A stretch of 64,000 nucleotides of DNA from Saprospiraceae bacterium (GCA_028279185.1 JANQSS010000258.1:62001-126000); one strand, 5' to 3'; counted from the first letter of the stretch, positions 1-9,825 are shown. Translations and numbers: made by a program. The notes: generated from the sequence alone by a model not told the origin.

Positions 1-1
1 A

Positions 2-139
2 ACTTTTTGGATCGGTATGATATACGCTGCATTAAGCTTTCCTTTTGGCACGTTGTGGTTAGCCATTCTCGCTCATATTGCAACGGATTTGTATGCCGTG
101 GAATTTGGATATCGGGTAAATCAACGGAAGCTACCTTGA
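2..139 (+). CDS. C-terminal end of a membrane protein, possibly a CPBP-type intramembrane protease (partial)
   Basis: An open frame enters from the left edge and stops with TGA after 45 codons. The residues are hydrophobic (FPFGTLWLAILAHIATDLYAV), as in a final transmembrane helix. The H-x3-D spacing in AHIATD resembles the third conserved motif of CPBP (CAAX protease/bacteriocin-processing) proteins, but too little is present to be sure. The start lies outside the window. Confidence 0.4.
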   Translation, partial: TFWIGMIYAALSFPFGTLWLAILAHIATDLYAVEFGYRVNQRKLP

Positions 140-265
140 ATGAATTTCAGCCTTTAGCTTAAACACGGATTCTCTAGTCAAGGTGTGCGGGATTCCAAAT
201 CCAAGATATAACCTTATACCTTTAATTGGTATTAGAAGTTGTAGTTGACTAATTTCGATCTTTGA

Positions 266-880
266 TTATCGCATTTTTGGTCGGCGCCTCTTTCCCCCAC
301 CCTGTTGCATAAAACCCTGGCGACGTTGAGCCGCTGCACCCATTTTGTGCATACCCCGTTGTTTGAGAACTTTTTCGAATTGGTTCATTTGTTCTTTTAG
401 CTGGGGTTCGTCAACTTTATATTGTTTCGCATTCTTAAAATGCAATTGTGCCGCTGTCCAATTATTTTTATTCGCTTGAATCGAAGCAATTTGAAACTGT
501 ATCATGGCCTTTTCCGTATCAGAGGCCATACCGGCTTTTTCTGCTTGTAAAAATAATCTTTCCGCTTTATCCAGCTCATTGCGATTCATAGCAACGGTTC
601 CATGTAAAAAATAAAAGTATGCTCGATTAGTCTTGTATAACAGTTTTGGCGACAAGGTCATGGCTAGTCTTTTTTCGACACCATCAAAATCCATTGTTTG
701 CATTAATTCGGCTGCGGATTGAACCGTTCCAAGTAGTAAATAGCCCGCCAATAACACTACGCCGGCCAACAAAAACCAAATTCCATACCAGAAACCTTGT
801 GTCATCCACAGTACGATGCCACCTATAATCCCTAAAACGATAAGGGCGAGACGCAAATAAATATTTATAGAAAAGGCCAT
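266..880 (-). CDS. two-TM membrane protein with TPR-like region
   Basis: 204 residues. Two hydrophobic segments lie close together (about 10-28 and 31-50), followed by a soluble helical part (about 65-170) with TPR-like helix pairs (alternating KAERLFLQAEKAG and WTAAQLHFKNAKQ) and a very basic end (GGGKRRRPKMR). No enzyme motif is visible. It is the third gene of the rel-fur unit, 35 bp after fur on the same strand, so it is probably co-transcribed. The ATG start is good. Function unknown; a membrane-anchored scaffold is a guess from the architecture only. Confidence 0.75.
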   Translation of the reverse strand: MAFSINIYLRLALIVLGIIGGIVLWMTQGFWYGIWFLLAGVVLLAGYLLLGTVQSAAELMQTMDFDGVEKRLAMTLSPKLLYKTNRAYFYFLHGTVAMNRNELDKAERLFLQAEKAGMASDTEKAMIQFQIASIQANKNNWTAAQLHFKNAKQYKVDEPQLKEQMNQFEKVLKQRGMHKMGAAAQRRQGFMQQGGGKRRRPKMR

Positions 881-915
881 AACTTTAATTTATTGAAATT
901 GAATAATAATAGAAA

Positions 916-1395
916 TCAAACAGGCTTTGATTCGCTTGTTTTCATTTCATCGCAATCACCTTTGCATTTACCATAAAGATTCAACGCATGGTGCTGGACA
1001 TCAAAATTATAAAAATCGCCGACCATATCTTTGATTTGTTGAACGCGCGGATCGCAAAATTCCAGGACCTTTCCGCAATCCATACATATTAAGTGATCAT
1101 GCTGCTTAAATCCAAAAGACTTCTCATATAGTGCCAAATTTTTGCCAAACTGATGCTTCTTGACCAGGTCACAAGAGTGCAACAATTCAAGTGTGTTGTA
1201 TACCGTCGCCCTACTGACCCGGTAGTTGCGTGTCTTCATATGAATGAAAAGCGCCTCTGCATCAAAATGATCATTGCGACTATAGATTTCCTCAAGTATA
1301 GCATAACGCTCGGCCGTCTTTCTGTACCCATTGGCTTCCAGATGCTCTGTAAATTTAGTTTTTGCGTCTGCTATTATATTTTCGTTGGTATTCAT
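916..1395 (-). CDS. fur: Fur-family metal-responsive transcriptional regulator
   Basis: 159 residues, normal Fur length. The N-terminal winged helix carries the recognition helix SRATVYNTLELL (about 61-72). The dimerisation half has HDH (99-101), then C104-x2-C107, and a second Cys pair C144-x3-C148, the structural zinc site of Fur/PerR/Zur proteins. His135-His136 are further metal ligands. The start ATG overlaps the stop of the upstream stringent-response gene in the sequence ATGA, so translation is probably coupled. Fur, PerR and Zur cannot be told apart by eye; a DNA-binding repressor of iron or peroxide-stress genes is the likely role. Confidence 0.88.
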   Translation of the reverse strand: MNTNENIIADAKTKFTEHLEANGYRKTAERYAILEEIYSRNDHFDAEALFIHMKTRNYRVSRATVYNTLELLHSCDLVKKHQFGKNLALYEKSFGFKQHDHLICMDCGKVLEFCDPRVQQIKDMVGDFYNFDVQHHALNLYGKCKGDCDEMKTSESKPV

Positions 1396-3599
1396 TCTAT
1401 TCGGCTTACTTGCGATATGCCCTCTAATTCTTTTAGTTGTCCGATAACAAAATGAAGCTGGTCTGTGTTCAAAACCAATACTGAAATTCGGCCTTCAAAG
1501 TAACCCTCTTTACCTTCTATGCTAAAGCTCCGGATGTTGATTCCCAATTTGGACGACAGCAGCGTTGTCAGCCGTTCGATAACACCCGGTCCGTCATCCA
1601 CCCCTGTAATCAGCAGGGACACAACGAACGATGTATTTTCATTTGCGGACCATTCCGCTTTCACCATCCGATACCCATAGTGGGCCATCAAATGAGTGGC
1701 ATTCGGGCAATTGATCCTATGGATTTTTATGCCACTTCCCGCCGTTACGTAACCAAATATTTTATCACCATTTACTGGTTTACAACAATTTGCAAATGAA
1801 TAATTATACTGTGCGCCGGGTTCATCGTTGATATAAACTTCAGGCTTGATATCATCCTTTTTTGCTTTCGCCTTTGGTTCACTAGCCTGAGGTCTGACTT
1901 CCTTAGGTGCATCTTTTTCCGCCAATACATGATTGACTATATCAAACTTCTTGAATGTTGTCAGGTCAATTTCATCGGAAGCAATAGCAAAGTATAAATC
2001 CGGTCGACTTTTAAACCCAAAATATTTCACCAAGAAATCAACCGACTGATCGTAGTCAACTTTCAGGTTTTTAAGTTTACGCATGAGGGCCTCTTTTCCA
2101 AACTCCCCTTGCTTTCTTTTTTCTTCTTTTATCGAAGAACGAATTTTTGACCGCGCCTTACCTGTAATAACGATTTTGAGCCAGTCATTTTTGGGCTTTT
2201 GATTCGAAGATGTAATGACCGAAACTTTATCCCCATTTTGTAATTTATAGCCAAGAGGAACCAATTTATTATTCACTTTCACAGCTGTGCAGTGATAGCC
2301 TACATCTGTATGAATAGAAAAGGCAAAATCAAGTGCGGTCGCGCCTTTAGGTAAAACTTTCATGTCTCCTTTTGGGGTATAGACATAAACTTCCTCGCTG
2401 AATAAATTTGTTTTAAAATCCGACAGGAATTCGGCGGCATCTGAATTATCCGACTCCAATATTGATCGAATATTATCCAACCAATGGTCATATACGTCCG
2501 GATTCGTTCCTGCTCCCTTATATTTCCAATGCGCTGCAAACCCACGCTCGGCGATCTCGTCCATTCGCTCGGATCGAATTTGTACTTCGACAAAATTTCC
2601 TTTTGGGCCAATTACTGTGGTATGCAGTGATTCGTAGCCATTCGATTTTGGTGTTGTAATCCAATCTTTTAATCGCTCCGGAATGGGTTTATACACATCC
2701 GTTACTACGCTGTATACTTGCCAACAATCTTTTTTTTCCTGGCTAATGGGTGAATCAATAATAATCCGAATCGCGAATAAATCATAAATTTCCTCGAAAG
2801 GAACATTTTTCATTTTGATTTTATTCCAAATGGAATGTACCGATTTTAAGCGTCCGATAATTCGGTAAGGCGTACCCAATTTTTCAATTTCGGCTTTTAT
2901 AGGTTTGGTAAATTCGGTAATATATCTGGAACGTTGGTTTTTTGATTCCGAAATTTTTGCTTCTATTTCGGCATATTTATCCGGTTCTGTAATTTTCATA
3001 CAGATATCCTGAAACTCCGTTTTAATATTGTACAAGCCAAGGCGGTGAGCCAAAGGTGCGTATATGTACATTGTTTCAGCGGCTATTTTCAGCTGCTTAG
3101 CACGAGGCATAGAACCAATTGTTCTGAGATTATGAAGGCGATCCGCCATTTTAATTAATACGACACGGACATCTTCAACCAATGTACTTAATACCTTCTT
3201 AAAGTTTTCGGCTTGCGGGCTATTCTTTGTGTACGTACCGTCTAACTTGGTCAATCCGTCGACAATTCTTCCAATCTTTGGTCCGAACATTTCGTCGATC
3301 TCCGCTTGTTCGACCGGCGTATCTTCGACCACATCGTGCAATATGGCGCATATGATGGCAGTAGGGCCCAATCCAATTTCAACAGCACAAATGCGTGAAA
3401 CTTCGATTGGGTGTAAGACATATGGTTCACCAGATTTCCTTCGTTGTCTTTTATGCGCGTCGACAGCTAGTTCATACGCCTTTTTGATTTCGACCTTGTC
3501 GTCATCGGTAATATCTACTTTGATGGACCGCATCAAGCGTTTATACGCCTTTTTAATGGTCGTCATTTCTTCGGTCGATATGGCTGCTACAGCGCTCAA
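1392..3599 (-). CDS. rel: bifunctional (p)ppGpp synthetase/hydrolase (Rel/SpoT)
   Basis: 735 residues, full length. The order is HD hydrolase domain (about 45-190, with H63 and H88-D89 in AILHDVVEDT), synthetase domain (about 245-365, with TPKSNGYESLHTTV and AERGFAAHWKYK), TGS domain (about 400-465), a linker with a Cys-containing segment (NCCKPVNGDKIFGYV) and a C-terminal ACT domain (about 660-735). The synthetase has the RxKD form (RLKD) typical of bifunctional Rel/SpoT rather than the acidic form of RelA. It makes and degrades the stringent-response alarmone in the cytoplasm. First gene of an operon with fur. Confidence 0.95.
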   Translation of the reverse strand: MSAVAAISTEEMTTIKKAYKRLMRSIKVDITDDDKVEIKKAYELAVDAHKRQRRKSGEPYVLHPIEVSRICAVEIGLGPTAIICAILHDVVEDTPVEQAEIDEMFGPKIGRIVDGLTKLDGTYTKNSPQAENFKKVLSTLVEDVRVVLIKMADRLHNLRTIGSMPRAKQLKIAAETMYIYAPLAHRLGLYNIKTEFQDICMKITEPDKYAEIEAKISESKNQRSRYITEFTKPIKAEIEKLGTPYRIIGRLKSVHSIWNKIKMKNVPFEEIYDLFAIRIIIDSPISQEKKDCWQVYSVVTDVYKPIPERLKDWITTPKSNGYESLHTTVIGPKGNFVEVQIRSERMDEIAERGFAAHWKYKGAGTNPDVYDHWLDNIRSILESDNSDAAEFLSDFKTNLFSEEVYVYTPKGDMKVLPKGATALDFAFSIHTDVGYHCTAVKVNNKLVPLGYKLQNGDKVSVITSSNQKPKNDWLKIVITGKARSKIRSSIKEEKRKQGEFGKEALMRKLKNLKVDYDQSVDFLVKYFGFKSRPDLYFAIASDEIDLTTFKKFDIVNHVLAEKDAPKEVRPQASEPKAKAKKDDIKPEVYINDEPGAQYNYSFANCCKPVNGDKIFGYVTAGSGIKIHRINCPNATHLMAHYGYRMVKAEWSANENTSFVVSLLITGVDDGPGVIERLTTLLSSKLGINIRSFSIEGKEGYFEGRISVLVLNTDQLHFVIGQLKELEGISQVSRIE

Positions 3600-3759
3600 A
3601 ATAAATAGTGATTTAACCGGTTAAGGTACGATTTTTACTAAAATGACACTGTTCACGTCAATCATTGCATATTTATAGGTTGACCTTGAGAATCAACGCC
3701 TTAAGTAATAAGTGAGATATTTGAGTCACCAAGTTTTACATATTGCAATACACGACCGG

Positions 3760-3777
3760 GAAAACAGATCTGTTTTC
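3760..3777. repeat. REP-like palindrome downstream of RAYT-like gene 1
   Basis: GAAAACAGATCTGTTTTC is a perfect 18 bp palindrome, about 100 bp past the stop of the RAYT-like gene at 3878-4549. A related hairpin (GAAAAC-N6-GTTTTC, 28460-28477) stands at the same place relative to the second RAYT-like gene, and both are followed by CAGT. A third related sequence is at 29415-29436. Palindromes next to RAYT genes are the usual genomic context of REP sequences; that this is one is an inference. Confidence 0.5.
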
Positions 3778-3877
3778 AGTTGAAAATGCACGATGCGACT
3801 TGCCTGGAGGTGACATTTTTAATTCTTGCCAAGAAACCCGGTCTGATTTTGTTAGAATGTCTCCTAATCTCCAATAA

Positions 3878-4549
3878 TTATGTGGGAAAATGATGGTGAA
3901 AGGTCACTTGAACTAAATATCGTAGTACGTCACCAACCAAAGCCACTAAATCCAAGCAACTGACCCCCAATTCTCCAATCTTTTCCATAACGTCCATTGG
4001 AGCACAACTCAGAAAGGGACTGGATTGCAGTAACTTCTTCCGGATTTTATGCAACTTCCTGGCCGGACGGTAACGCTTACGCGGTTGCTGTTGATCATAC
4101 CGTTGTTTTTCCATTCGTACTTGCACCTCTTGTACCTCTTCCGCACTTTCAAAAACAAAGCGCTCATAACTACATCGAACCTTTCCTCCCTTACGGCCCG
4201 TTTTCTGATTCGTCGCCTTAACATATGTGCTCAATAGTATTCGAACCTGATCAGAAAGCATTCGCCAAACCTCCGTGTGCCGGCACGTCGCTTTGCACTT
4301 TTTTGACTTGGCCCGACGTTCCTTGTAGGCACACCTAATTTCTTCGCTTGACTTAGTGCTAATGATCATCGCCCAGCCATCACGATTGTTCTGAAATAGA
4401 TTGATTGTCATATAGGACTTGAGGAAACGGTCCGCGTATTGAAGGAATAGTTTACAATCGTCCTCGGTCTCAAAAAATGGTGAGTTAGCGACGCTGGCCC
4501 CTCTGATCAAATAGACATGGCCGGCCGCCATCTTCTTAATCTGTAGCAT
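3878..4549 (-). CDS. RAYT-like (Y1 transposase fold) protein lacking the HUH motif, copy 1
   Basis: 223 residues. Segments match the REP-associated tyrosine transposase pattern: HVYLIRGASVANSPFFETED (11-30; compare H-V-x-x-RG...FF...D), F43 to M61 in the place of the HUH strand, and LLSTYVKATN..TGRKGG (106-122; compare Y-x-x-Y-x-N...GR.G). Where active RAYTs have PNHVHLL, this has NNRDGWAMI (54-62), so both metal-binding histidines are missing. The tail is basic and helical. A second gene of exactly the same length with the same substitution is at 28577-29248, so this is a conserved form and not random decay. Probably a DNA- or RNA-binding derivative; function unknown. Confidence 0.7.
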   Translation of the reverse strand: MLQIKKMAAGHVYLIRGASVANSPFFETEDDCKLFLQYADRFLKSYMTINLFQNNRDGWAMIISTKSSEEIRCAYKERRAKSKKCKATCRHTEVWRMLSDQVRILLSTYVKATNQKTGRKGGKVRCSYERFVFESAEEVQEVQVRMEKQRYDQQQPRKRYRPARKLHKIRKKLLQSSPFLSCAPMDVMEKIGELGVSCLDLVALVGDVLRYLVQVTFHHHFPT

Positions 4550-4603
4550 GATAAAAAATTGTTGTTCTATAGGTAAGTGTCGTAAACCCAGAAAATATCC
4601 TCA
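4550..4603 (-). promoter_or_regulatory. leader conserved between the two RAYT-like genes
   Basis: The ~50 bp upstream of the ATG align with 29249-29301 upstream of the second copy (shared blocks on the plus strand: GTTG-TTCTAT, TAAGTGTC, AAAATATCC-TC). Similarity is roughly 70 percent by eye. The frame is not kept open through it in copy 1, so it is a non-coding leader or promoter. The stretch from here to the tRNA (4604-4840) holds nothing else recognisable. Confidence 0.45.
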
Positions 4604-4840
4604 ATCGAAGGCCGCTTTTACAAAAAAAATTGAAGCAGAAGCCCGAGAAGTAGACTGGTGCTATGGAGTATTCTGCCTTGATAACCGTAATATGCCCGTA
4701 CGTTTCTCCGAAAATCCATGGCCTATTGATTTCAGTGGCTTATGATTTCAACAATTAAGTAGTAAAATGCGGGTAGTTGTCCACGTGAAATCGGTTCAAA
4801 TTCCATTGATATCTGCTCATACAGAACCAAACCAAACGAC

Positions 4841-4848
4841 TATATTTG
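4841..4848 (+). promoter_or_regulatory. Bacteroidota -7 box for the tRNA-Leu gene
   Basis: TATATTTG matches the Bacteroidota -7 consensus TAnnTTTG and lies 59 bp before the mature tRNA. No clear TTTG is seen at -33, so support is limited to the -7 element. Confidence 0.4.
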
Positions 4849-4907
4849 CACCGCTTTTGAGGAATCTGACAAAATAGTCGATCTGAAGAGGTTAGGCCAG
4901 ACCATTG

Positions 4908-4989
4908 GCGGGTATGGCGAAATTGGTAGACGCGCTAGACTTAGGATCTAGTGCCGCGAGGCGTGGGGGTTCGAGTCCCTCTACCCGCA
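4908..4989 (+). tRNA. tRNA-Leu (anticodon UAG)
   Basis: The acceptor stem GCGGGTA pairs with TACCCGC, followed by discriminator A. The D-loop has TTGGTAGAC, the anticodon stem CTAGA/TCTAG encloses the loop CTTAGGA (anticodon TAG), a variable arm typical of leucine tRNA follows (TGCCGCGAGGCGT), and the T-arm is GGGGGTTCGAGTCCCTC. The 3' CCA is not encoded. It reads CUA and other CUN codons. Confidence 0.97.
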
Positions 4990-5040
4990 CAAAGTCCGGA
5001 AACTCTGCATTATCGCAGTTATCCGGCTAAAGCAACACGT

Positions 5041-5079
5041 AAGACCGGATTGGCAGTCCACGTTCAGTCCGGTCTTTTT
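5041..5079 (+). terminator. rho-independent terminator after tRNA-Leu
   Basis: The stem AAGACCGGA (5041-5049) pairs with TCCGGTCTT (5068-5076) and is followed by a T run. It sits between the tRNA and the trigger factor gene, so the latter needs its own promoter or read-through. Confidence 0.75.
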
Positions 5080-5135
5080 AATTGAAACCAAACTGGGCAG
5101 TGTGTAACGATGCCTGAGCATAAATCCAATACAAC

Positions 5136-6518
5136 ATGAAATTTGAAATCTCCGAAACGGGACCAAATGAAAAGGAAATTCTGTTGACAATTGAAACCGT
5201 CGACATTGGGCCAAAAATAAAATCAGAGCTCAATAAGATTCGAGCCAAGACCGATATCAAAGGTTTCCGGAAAGGAAAAACCCCAATGAGCTTTGTAAAA
5301 CGGCACTATGGCAAGCGTGTTGCGATGGAAGTCATAGCCGATGTATCACAAGAGAAACTGTCAGAATTGATAGCGGAGCAAAATTTTGATTTAATCAATC
5401 AACCTGTTCTCACAAAATCTACTATTCCCGCTCTGGAAGACGGCGGGTTAGATGAAGATTGTACGTTTAACTACTTAATCGGACTCATGCCAGACATCGA
5501 ACTCTCGGGGGTATCAAGCGATGATTCATATGATTATTACGAGTTAGATGTGGCTGATGAAAAAGTCAGTGAGCAATTAGAAAAAATGCAAAAGCAGTTT
5601 GGCAGTCATACGCACCCTGATGATATTGTCGAAACAGATATTGTTGAGGTTGATGTTGAAGAGTTGCAAGATGGCGACATAAAGGAAGATGGACATGACT
5701 CAAACTTTCGATTTGCCGTCGATCTGGTTGCCGATGAAGAATTAAAAAATAAAATCCTCAATCTTAGTCCGGATGCTACCTTTGATTTTGATATTTATAA
5801 CCTCGAACGTGATCGAAATGACGAATATGTGCACCGTTATTTCCTTAAGTTAAAAGAAGAGGAGTCTCCTGATGCTATCGGAAAAGAATTCCGAGCTACA
5901 ATAGCAAAAGTCCATCGACATGTTCCTGCAAACCTTGATGAGGAATTTTTTAATGCGGCTTTTCAAGGAGAAATCGATACTGAACAAGTGGCGCGCGAAG
6001 AAATAAAAAAACAATTTGTCAAAGGATATGCTGCAGTAGGCGATAATATATTGTTGAAGAAAGTAATTGAAACCATTACAGAAAATAATTCCTTCGAATT
6101 GCCTTCAAAATATGTACATGAACTCATGCATCCGAACGCGCAACATGAGCATACACATACGGAAGAGGAAACAACAGCGATGCATGACAGTGTACGCCGT
6201 CAAATAATAATATCGAAGCTTGTAAATAAATTGAATGTACAAATAGAACAAGATGATTTACGCAATAAGGTAATGGAGGAATTCGCGGCAAACTTTGGAG
6301 GTGCTTCTTTACCTCCAGAAACTATTGATAAAATAGTGACGAATGCTTTACAAGATGAAAAATATTCGCGTGAGCTCTCAGATCGAGTGTTAAACGACAA
6401 ATTAATTGCAGCGGTGAAGGAGTCCGTTTCGTTGAATCGAATAAAAATGGAAGAAGAGGCATTGATGACGTTGTATGATGAGACTTTTCCAAAACCTGAA
6501 TCGGACGAGGAAGAATAA
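5136..6518 (+). CDS. tig: trigger factor, ribosome-associated chaperone
   Basis: 460 residues. The N-terminal ribosome-binding domain has the signature GFRKGKTP near residue 43-50. The middle region, where proteobacterial trigger factors carry an FKBP prolyl isomerase, is acidic and hardly FKBP-like (about 150-245), as in other Bacteroidota proteins. The helical C-terminal arm domain fills 260-450 and the last residues are acidic (PESDEEE). It binds nascent chains at the exit tunnel. It stands directly before clpP and clpX, the common bacterial order, which supports the call. Confidence 0.93.
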   Translation: MKFEISETGPNEKEILLTIETVDIGPKIKSELNKIRAKTDIKGFRKGKTPMSFVKRHYGKRVAMEVIADVSQEKLSELIAEQNFDLINQPVLTKSTIPALEDGGLDEDCTFNYLIGLMPDIELSGVSSDDSYDYYELDVADEKVSEQLEKMQKQFGSHTHPDDIVETDIVEVDVEELQDGDIKEDGHDSNFRFAVDLVADEELKNKILNLSPDATFDFDIYNLERDRNDEYVHRYFLKLKEEESPDAIGKEFRATIAKVHRHVPANLDEEFFNAAFQGEIDTEQVAREEIKKQFVKGYAAVGDNILLKKVIETITENNSFELPSKYVHELMHPNAQHEHTHTEEETTAMHDSVRRQIIISKLVNKLNVQIEQDDLRNKVMEEFAANFGGASLPPETIDKIVTNALQDEKYSRELSDRVLNDKLIAAVKESVSLNRIKMEEEALMTLYDETFPKPESDEEE

Positions 6519-6628
6519 GAGAGGCTTATCGCAACCGGGAAATTCTAAGTCCAGGCGAAGACCCTATAGCACATTGAACAATTGACAGTGAAACGTATTA
6601 TACTATTCAACAAAAAAATCACACAACG

Positions 6629-7333
6629 ATGAATAAGGATGAATTCAAAAAGTATGCTATAAAACACCAGGGAATGAATAGCATGCACCTGGAAGATTAC
6701 ATGCGAAAATCTATGATCAGCGCACCAAATATTCATGCCTTCACACCGGCCGTCATCGAAGAGCGCCAAATGAATGTTCAAGCTATCGATGTATTCAGCC
6801 GTCTGATGATGGATCGTATCATATTTATGGGTGTTCCAGTGACAGATTACGTTGCCAATGTCATACAAGCTCAAATGCTATTTCTGGAGTCGACAGACCC
6901 AAAGTTGGATATACAGATGTTTATAAACAGCCCGGGAGGTTCGGTTACAGCGGGGCTTGGCATCTACGATACGATGCAATATGTAGCACCTGAAATCGGT
7001 ACGATATGCACGGGTCTGGCAGCTTCTATGGGCGCCGTATTACTGGCATCCGGCACCAATGGAAAGCGTACAGCCCTGCAACATAGTCGCATCATGATTC
7101 ACCAACCTTTAGGCGGCATGCAAGGACAATTGACTGAAATGGAAATCACGTACAATTTGATGAAAGGCATGCAGAAAAACCTTTATGACATATTGAGTCA
7201 TCACACGGGTCAATCCTACGATAAAATCGAAAAGGACTCTGATAGAGACAATTGGATGACTTCAGCTGAGGCCAAAGAGTACGGACTTGTTGATGAAGTT
7301 CTTGATCGCAACAATCCTCGGTCTAAGAGTTAA
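6629..7333 (+). CDS. clpP: ATP-dependent Clp protease proteolytic subunit
   Basis: 234 residues. The catalytic triad is visible: Ser133 in GLAASMGAVLL, His158 in RIMIHQPLGG and Asp207 in DRDNWMTSAEAKEYGLVDEV. The N-terminus is about 30 residues longer than in E. coli; the frame is open and the second methionines (M16, M19) would give a more usual length. It forms the proteolytic barrel that works with ClpX, encoded 125 bp downstream. Confidence 0.96.
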   Translation: MNKDEFKKYAIKHQGMNSMHLEDYMRKSMISAPNIHAFTPAVIEERQMNVQAIDVFSRLMMDRIIFMGVPVTDYVANVIQAQMLFLESTDPKLDIQMFINSPGGSVTAGLGIYDTMQYVAPEIGTICTGLAASMGAVLLASGTNGKRTALQHSRIMIHQPLGGMQGQLTEMEITYNLMKGMQKNLYDILSHHTGQSYDKIEKDSDRDNWMTSAEAKEYGLVDEVLDRNNPRSKS

Positions 7334-7458
7334 AGACGTTTGACTTTAGTGAAAAGAGGGTCGGAAAGGCAACGAAAAAAACGCTATTTGCTTGATTTGC
7401 AGGCATTAAAGTGATGACTTACCCGAATATTGATTAAATTACACGAAATTCTATCGGC

Positions 7459-8700
7459 ATGAGTGCAAAAGACACTATTCGTTGCTCATTTTGTGGTCGT
7501 GATAAGAGCGAAGCCCTTATTCTGATCGCCGGCATCGACGGGCATATTTGCGAATTGTGCGCACAACAAGCGCACGACATCGTTCAAGATGAAATCGTCA
7601 ATCACCAGAGCGATGGTGCTGGTGCTTCGATCGATTTAGATAAGGTTCCAAAGCCCAAAGAAATAAAAGCTCATCTGGATCAGTACATTATTGGCCAGGA
7701 TGAAGCCAAACGTTTCTTATCCGTTGCCGTTTATAATCACTACAAGCGACTTCGCGCCAATAAATCACTGAGCGAATCCATCATCGAGAAGTCCAACATT
7801 CTATTTGTCGGACGTACAGGAACAGGAAAAACGTTACTGGCAAAAACAATTGCACGATTTTTAAAAGTTCCCTTCGCCATCGTGGATGCCACAATATTTA
7901 CAGAAGCGGGATACGTTGGCGAAGATGTCGAAAGTATGTTGTCGCGATTACTGCAGGCATGTGATTATAACGTTGATGCCGCACAGCAAGGGATTGTCTA
8001 CATCGATGAAATCGATAAAATTGCGCGTAAAAGCGATAATCCTTCCATTACACGAGATGTATCTGGCGAAGGTGTTCAGCAAGCGCTATTAAAAATGCTT
8101 GAAGGAGCTGACGTAAATGTTCCACCGCAAGGAGGTCGAAAGCACCCTGAACAAAAAATGGTCAAGGTTAATACCGAAAACATATTGTTCATTTGCGGCG
8201 GCGCTTTTGATGGCATCGAGAAAATTATCGCCAAGCGATTAAATACATCGGTGATCGGTTACTCCTCGAAGGAGAAAACGCGCATTGAAGGTCACGAACT
8301 TCTGGAATTTGTTAGTCACTCTGATTTGAAACGTTTTGGATTAATTCCAGAATTATTGGGTCGTATGCCCGTGCTCACACACTTACATCCCCTCGATCAA
8401 AGTATTCTTGTCCGCATATTGACGGAACCAAAAAATGCATTGATAAAACAATATCAGGCACTTTTCGAATTAGAAAATGTCAAGTTGAGTTTTACAAAAG
8501 AAGCGTTGAATTTCATCGCTGAAAAAGCAATTGAATATAAGTTAGGCGCTCGTGGGTTACGGTCGATTCTCGAAGCCATATTAACCAATGATATGTTCAA
8601 CTTACCCTCTGATTCCAAGCGAAAAAACCTCAAAGTTGACCTAAAGTACGTTCAAGACCAATTGTCGAAATCTACGCTGCGTAGGTTGAAAGCGGCGTAA
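7459..8700 (+). CDS. clpX: ATP-dependent Clp protease ATP-binding subunit ClpX
   Basis: 413 residues. The N-terminal zinc-binding domain has C9-x2-C12 and C31-x2-C34. Walker A is GRTGTGKT (118-125), where most ClpX have GPTGSGKT. Walker B is IVYIDEID (about 180-187), the pore loop GYVGED follows Walker A, and sensor 2 is GARGLR. It unfolds tagged proteins and feeds them to ClpP. Same strand as tig and clpP. Confidence 0.97.
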   Translation: MSAKDTIRCSFCGRDKSEALILIAGIDGHICELCAQQAHDIVQDEIVNHQSDGAGASIDLDKVPKPKEIKAHLDQYIIGQDEAKRFLSVAVYNHYKRLRANKSLSESIIEKSNILFVGRTGTGKTLLAKTIARFLKVPFAIVDATIFTEAGYVGEDVESMLSRLLQACDYNVDAAQQGIVYIDEIDKIARKSDNPSITRDVSGEGVQQALLKMLEGADVNVPPQGGRKHPEQKMVKVNTENILFICGGAFDGIEKIIAKRLNTSVIGYSSKEKTRIEGHELLEFVSHSDLKRFGLIPELLGRMPVLTHLHPLDQSILVRILTEPKNALIKQYQALFELENVKLSFTKEALNFIAEKAIEYKLGARGLRSILEAILTNDMFNLPSDSKRKNLKVDLKYVQDQLSKSTLRRLKAA

Positions 8701-8823
8701 GTGACTTGTGCGTTTTACGATTTATTTCAACCCAAACGGGCACAACAATTCAATGCTTTAATATTCGTATAAACTCAATAGCCCCACTTCATCACTAAGT
8801 TGATGACGTTATCCAATTATTAG

Positions 8824-9798
8824 TTACGAATTCATTTTTTGGTATTTAGCTCGGTACGCACCCGGGGTTAGTCCTGTATTTTTTTTGAATATTTTTCGGA
8901 ATGTTGCACCGTCATTATAGCCGCATGAATAAATAATTTCATCAATGCGCTTAATTGAATTTTCGAGCTCGCGTTTAGCTGCCTCAACGCGGACTTGTTG
9001 AATGTATACGATGGGCGTAATTCCAGTTGCGGCCTTAAATCTTCTCACCATTGTACGCCGGCTGAAAGCAAATTTCTTTGATAAGTCATCCAATTGCAAT
9101 TCTTCGCTGTAATGCTGTTCAATATGCACTTGAAGATTTTTAATCTGCTCATCGCCGTGGTCAAAAAGTTGATTCAAAATCATGAACGGGCGCTGTGAAT
9201 GGCGATGAATATCGACCTGAAATACTTTCGAAAGCCAAATTGCAGTTGCCTTGTCACAATATTTTTCTATTAAATAAAGTAATAAGCTTAGGGAAGAAAA
9301 TGCGCCTGCACTCGTGTATATACCATCCTCGTCTGTAATGATCCTGTCCGTCTCTAACCTGACATCAGGAAAAGCGCGGATAAAGGCATCTTTAAATGCC
9401 CAATGCGTAGTACATTTTTTGCCATCAAGTAGACCTGTAGCTGCTATTAAAAATGCGCCCGTGCACATACTAGCCAATTCCGTATGGTTTTCGACATATT
9501 GATTTTCGAGCCAATGTATTAATGGACTATTTTCTTCCAATGGAATTTTTTCATCTATAAATCCAGGTACAATAATTAAATTGAGTTTTTCATTCAACTG
9601 CGCATAAGGAATTGCTCTCACGCCAAAATGCCCACCGTAAATCCAGTTTGTCTTGTAATCACCGATAATGGTCAGGTCAAAAATATCGGGTTTTCCCTGC
9701 ATGCGTTGAAAACTATTTGCTTGTGACAAGAAAAAGAAGGCCGACATGATTCCATCGGGGAGAATATCTCCTTTGGGTAAAACTATTCCTGTTTTCAT
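8824..9798 (-). CDS. GlxA-like regulator: DJ-1/PfpI domain plus AraC-type HTH
   Basis: 324 residues from the ATG at 9798 (MKTGIVLPKG). An N-terminal DJ-1/PfpI-like domain (about 1-175) has the nucleophile-elbow segment MCTGAFLIAATGLLDG followed by TTHW. The C-terminal AraC HTH pair (about 215-320) has LDDLSKKFAFSRRTMVRRFKAATG and the second-helix end YNDGATFRKIFKKNTGLTPGAYR. An ATG 30 bp further upstream lies inside the likely -7 box, so the shorter start is preferred. Probably an activator of a nearby gene; the divergent serine hydrolase at 9884 is a candidate. Confidence 0.88.
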   Translation of the reverse strand: MKTGIVLPKGDILPDGIMSAFFFLSQANSFQRMQGKPDIFDLTIIGDYKTNWIYGGHFGVRAIPYAQLNEKLNLIIVPGFIDEKIPLEENSPLIHWLENQYVENHTELASMCTGAFLIAATGLLDGKKCTTHWAFKDAFIRAFPDVRLETDRIITDEDGIYTSAGAFSSLSLLLYLIEKYCDKATAIWLSKVFQVDIHRHSQRPFMILNQLFDHGDEQIKNLQVHIEQHYSEELQLDDLSKKFAFSRRTMVRRFKAATGITPIVYIQQVRVEAAKRELENSIKRIDEIIYSCGYNDGATFRKIFKKNTGLTPGAYRAKYQKMNS

Positions 9799-9825
9799 AA
9801 TGGCACAAATACCGCTATATATTGG

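Noticed and set aside
4548..4745. 65-codon plus-strand frame next to the RAYT-like gene
   Set aside because: It runs through the leader conserved between the two RAYT-like genes, and the other copy has no corresponding frame.
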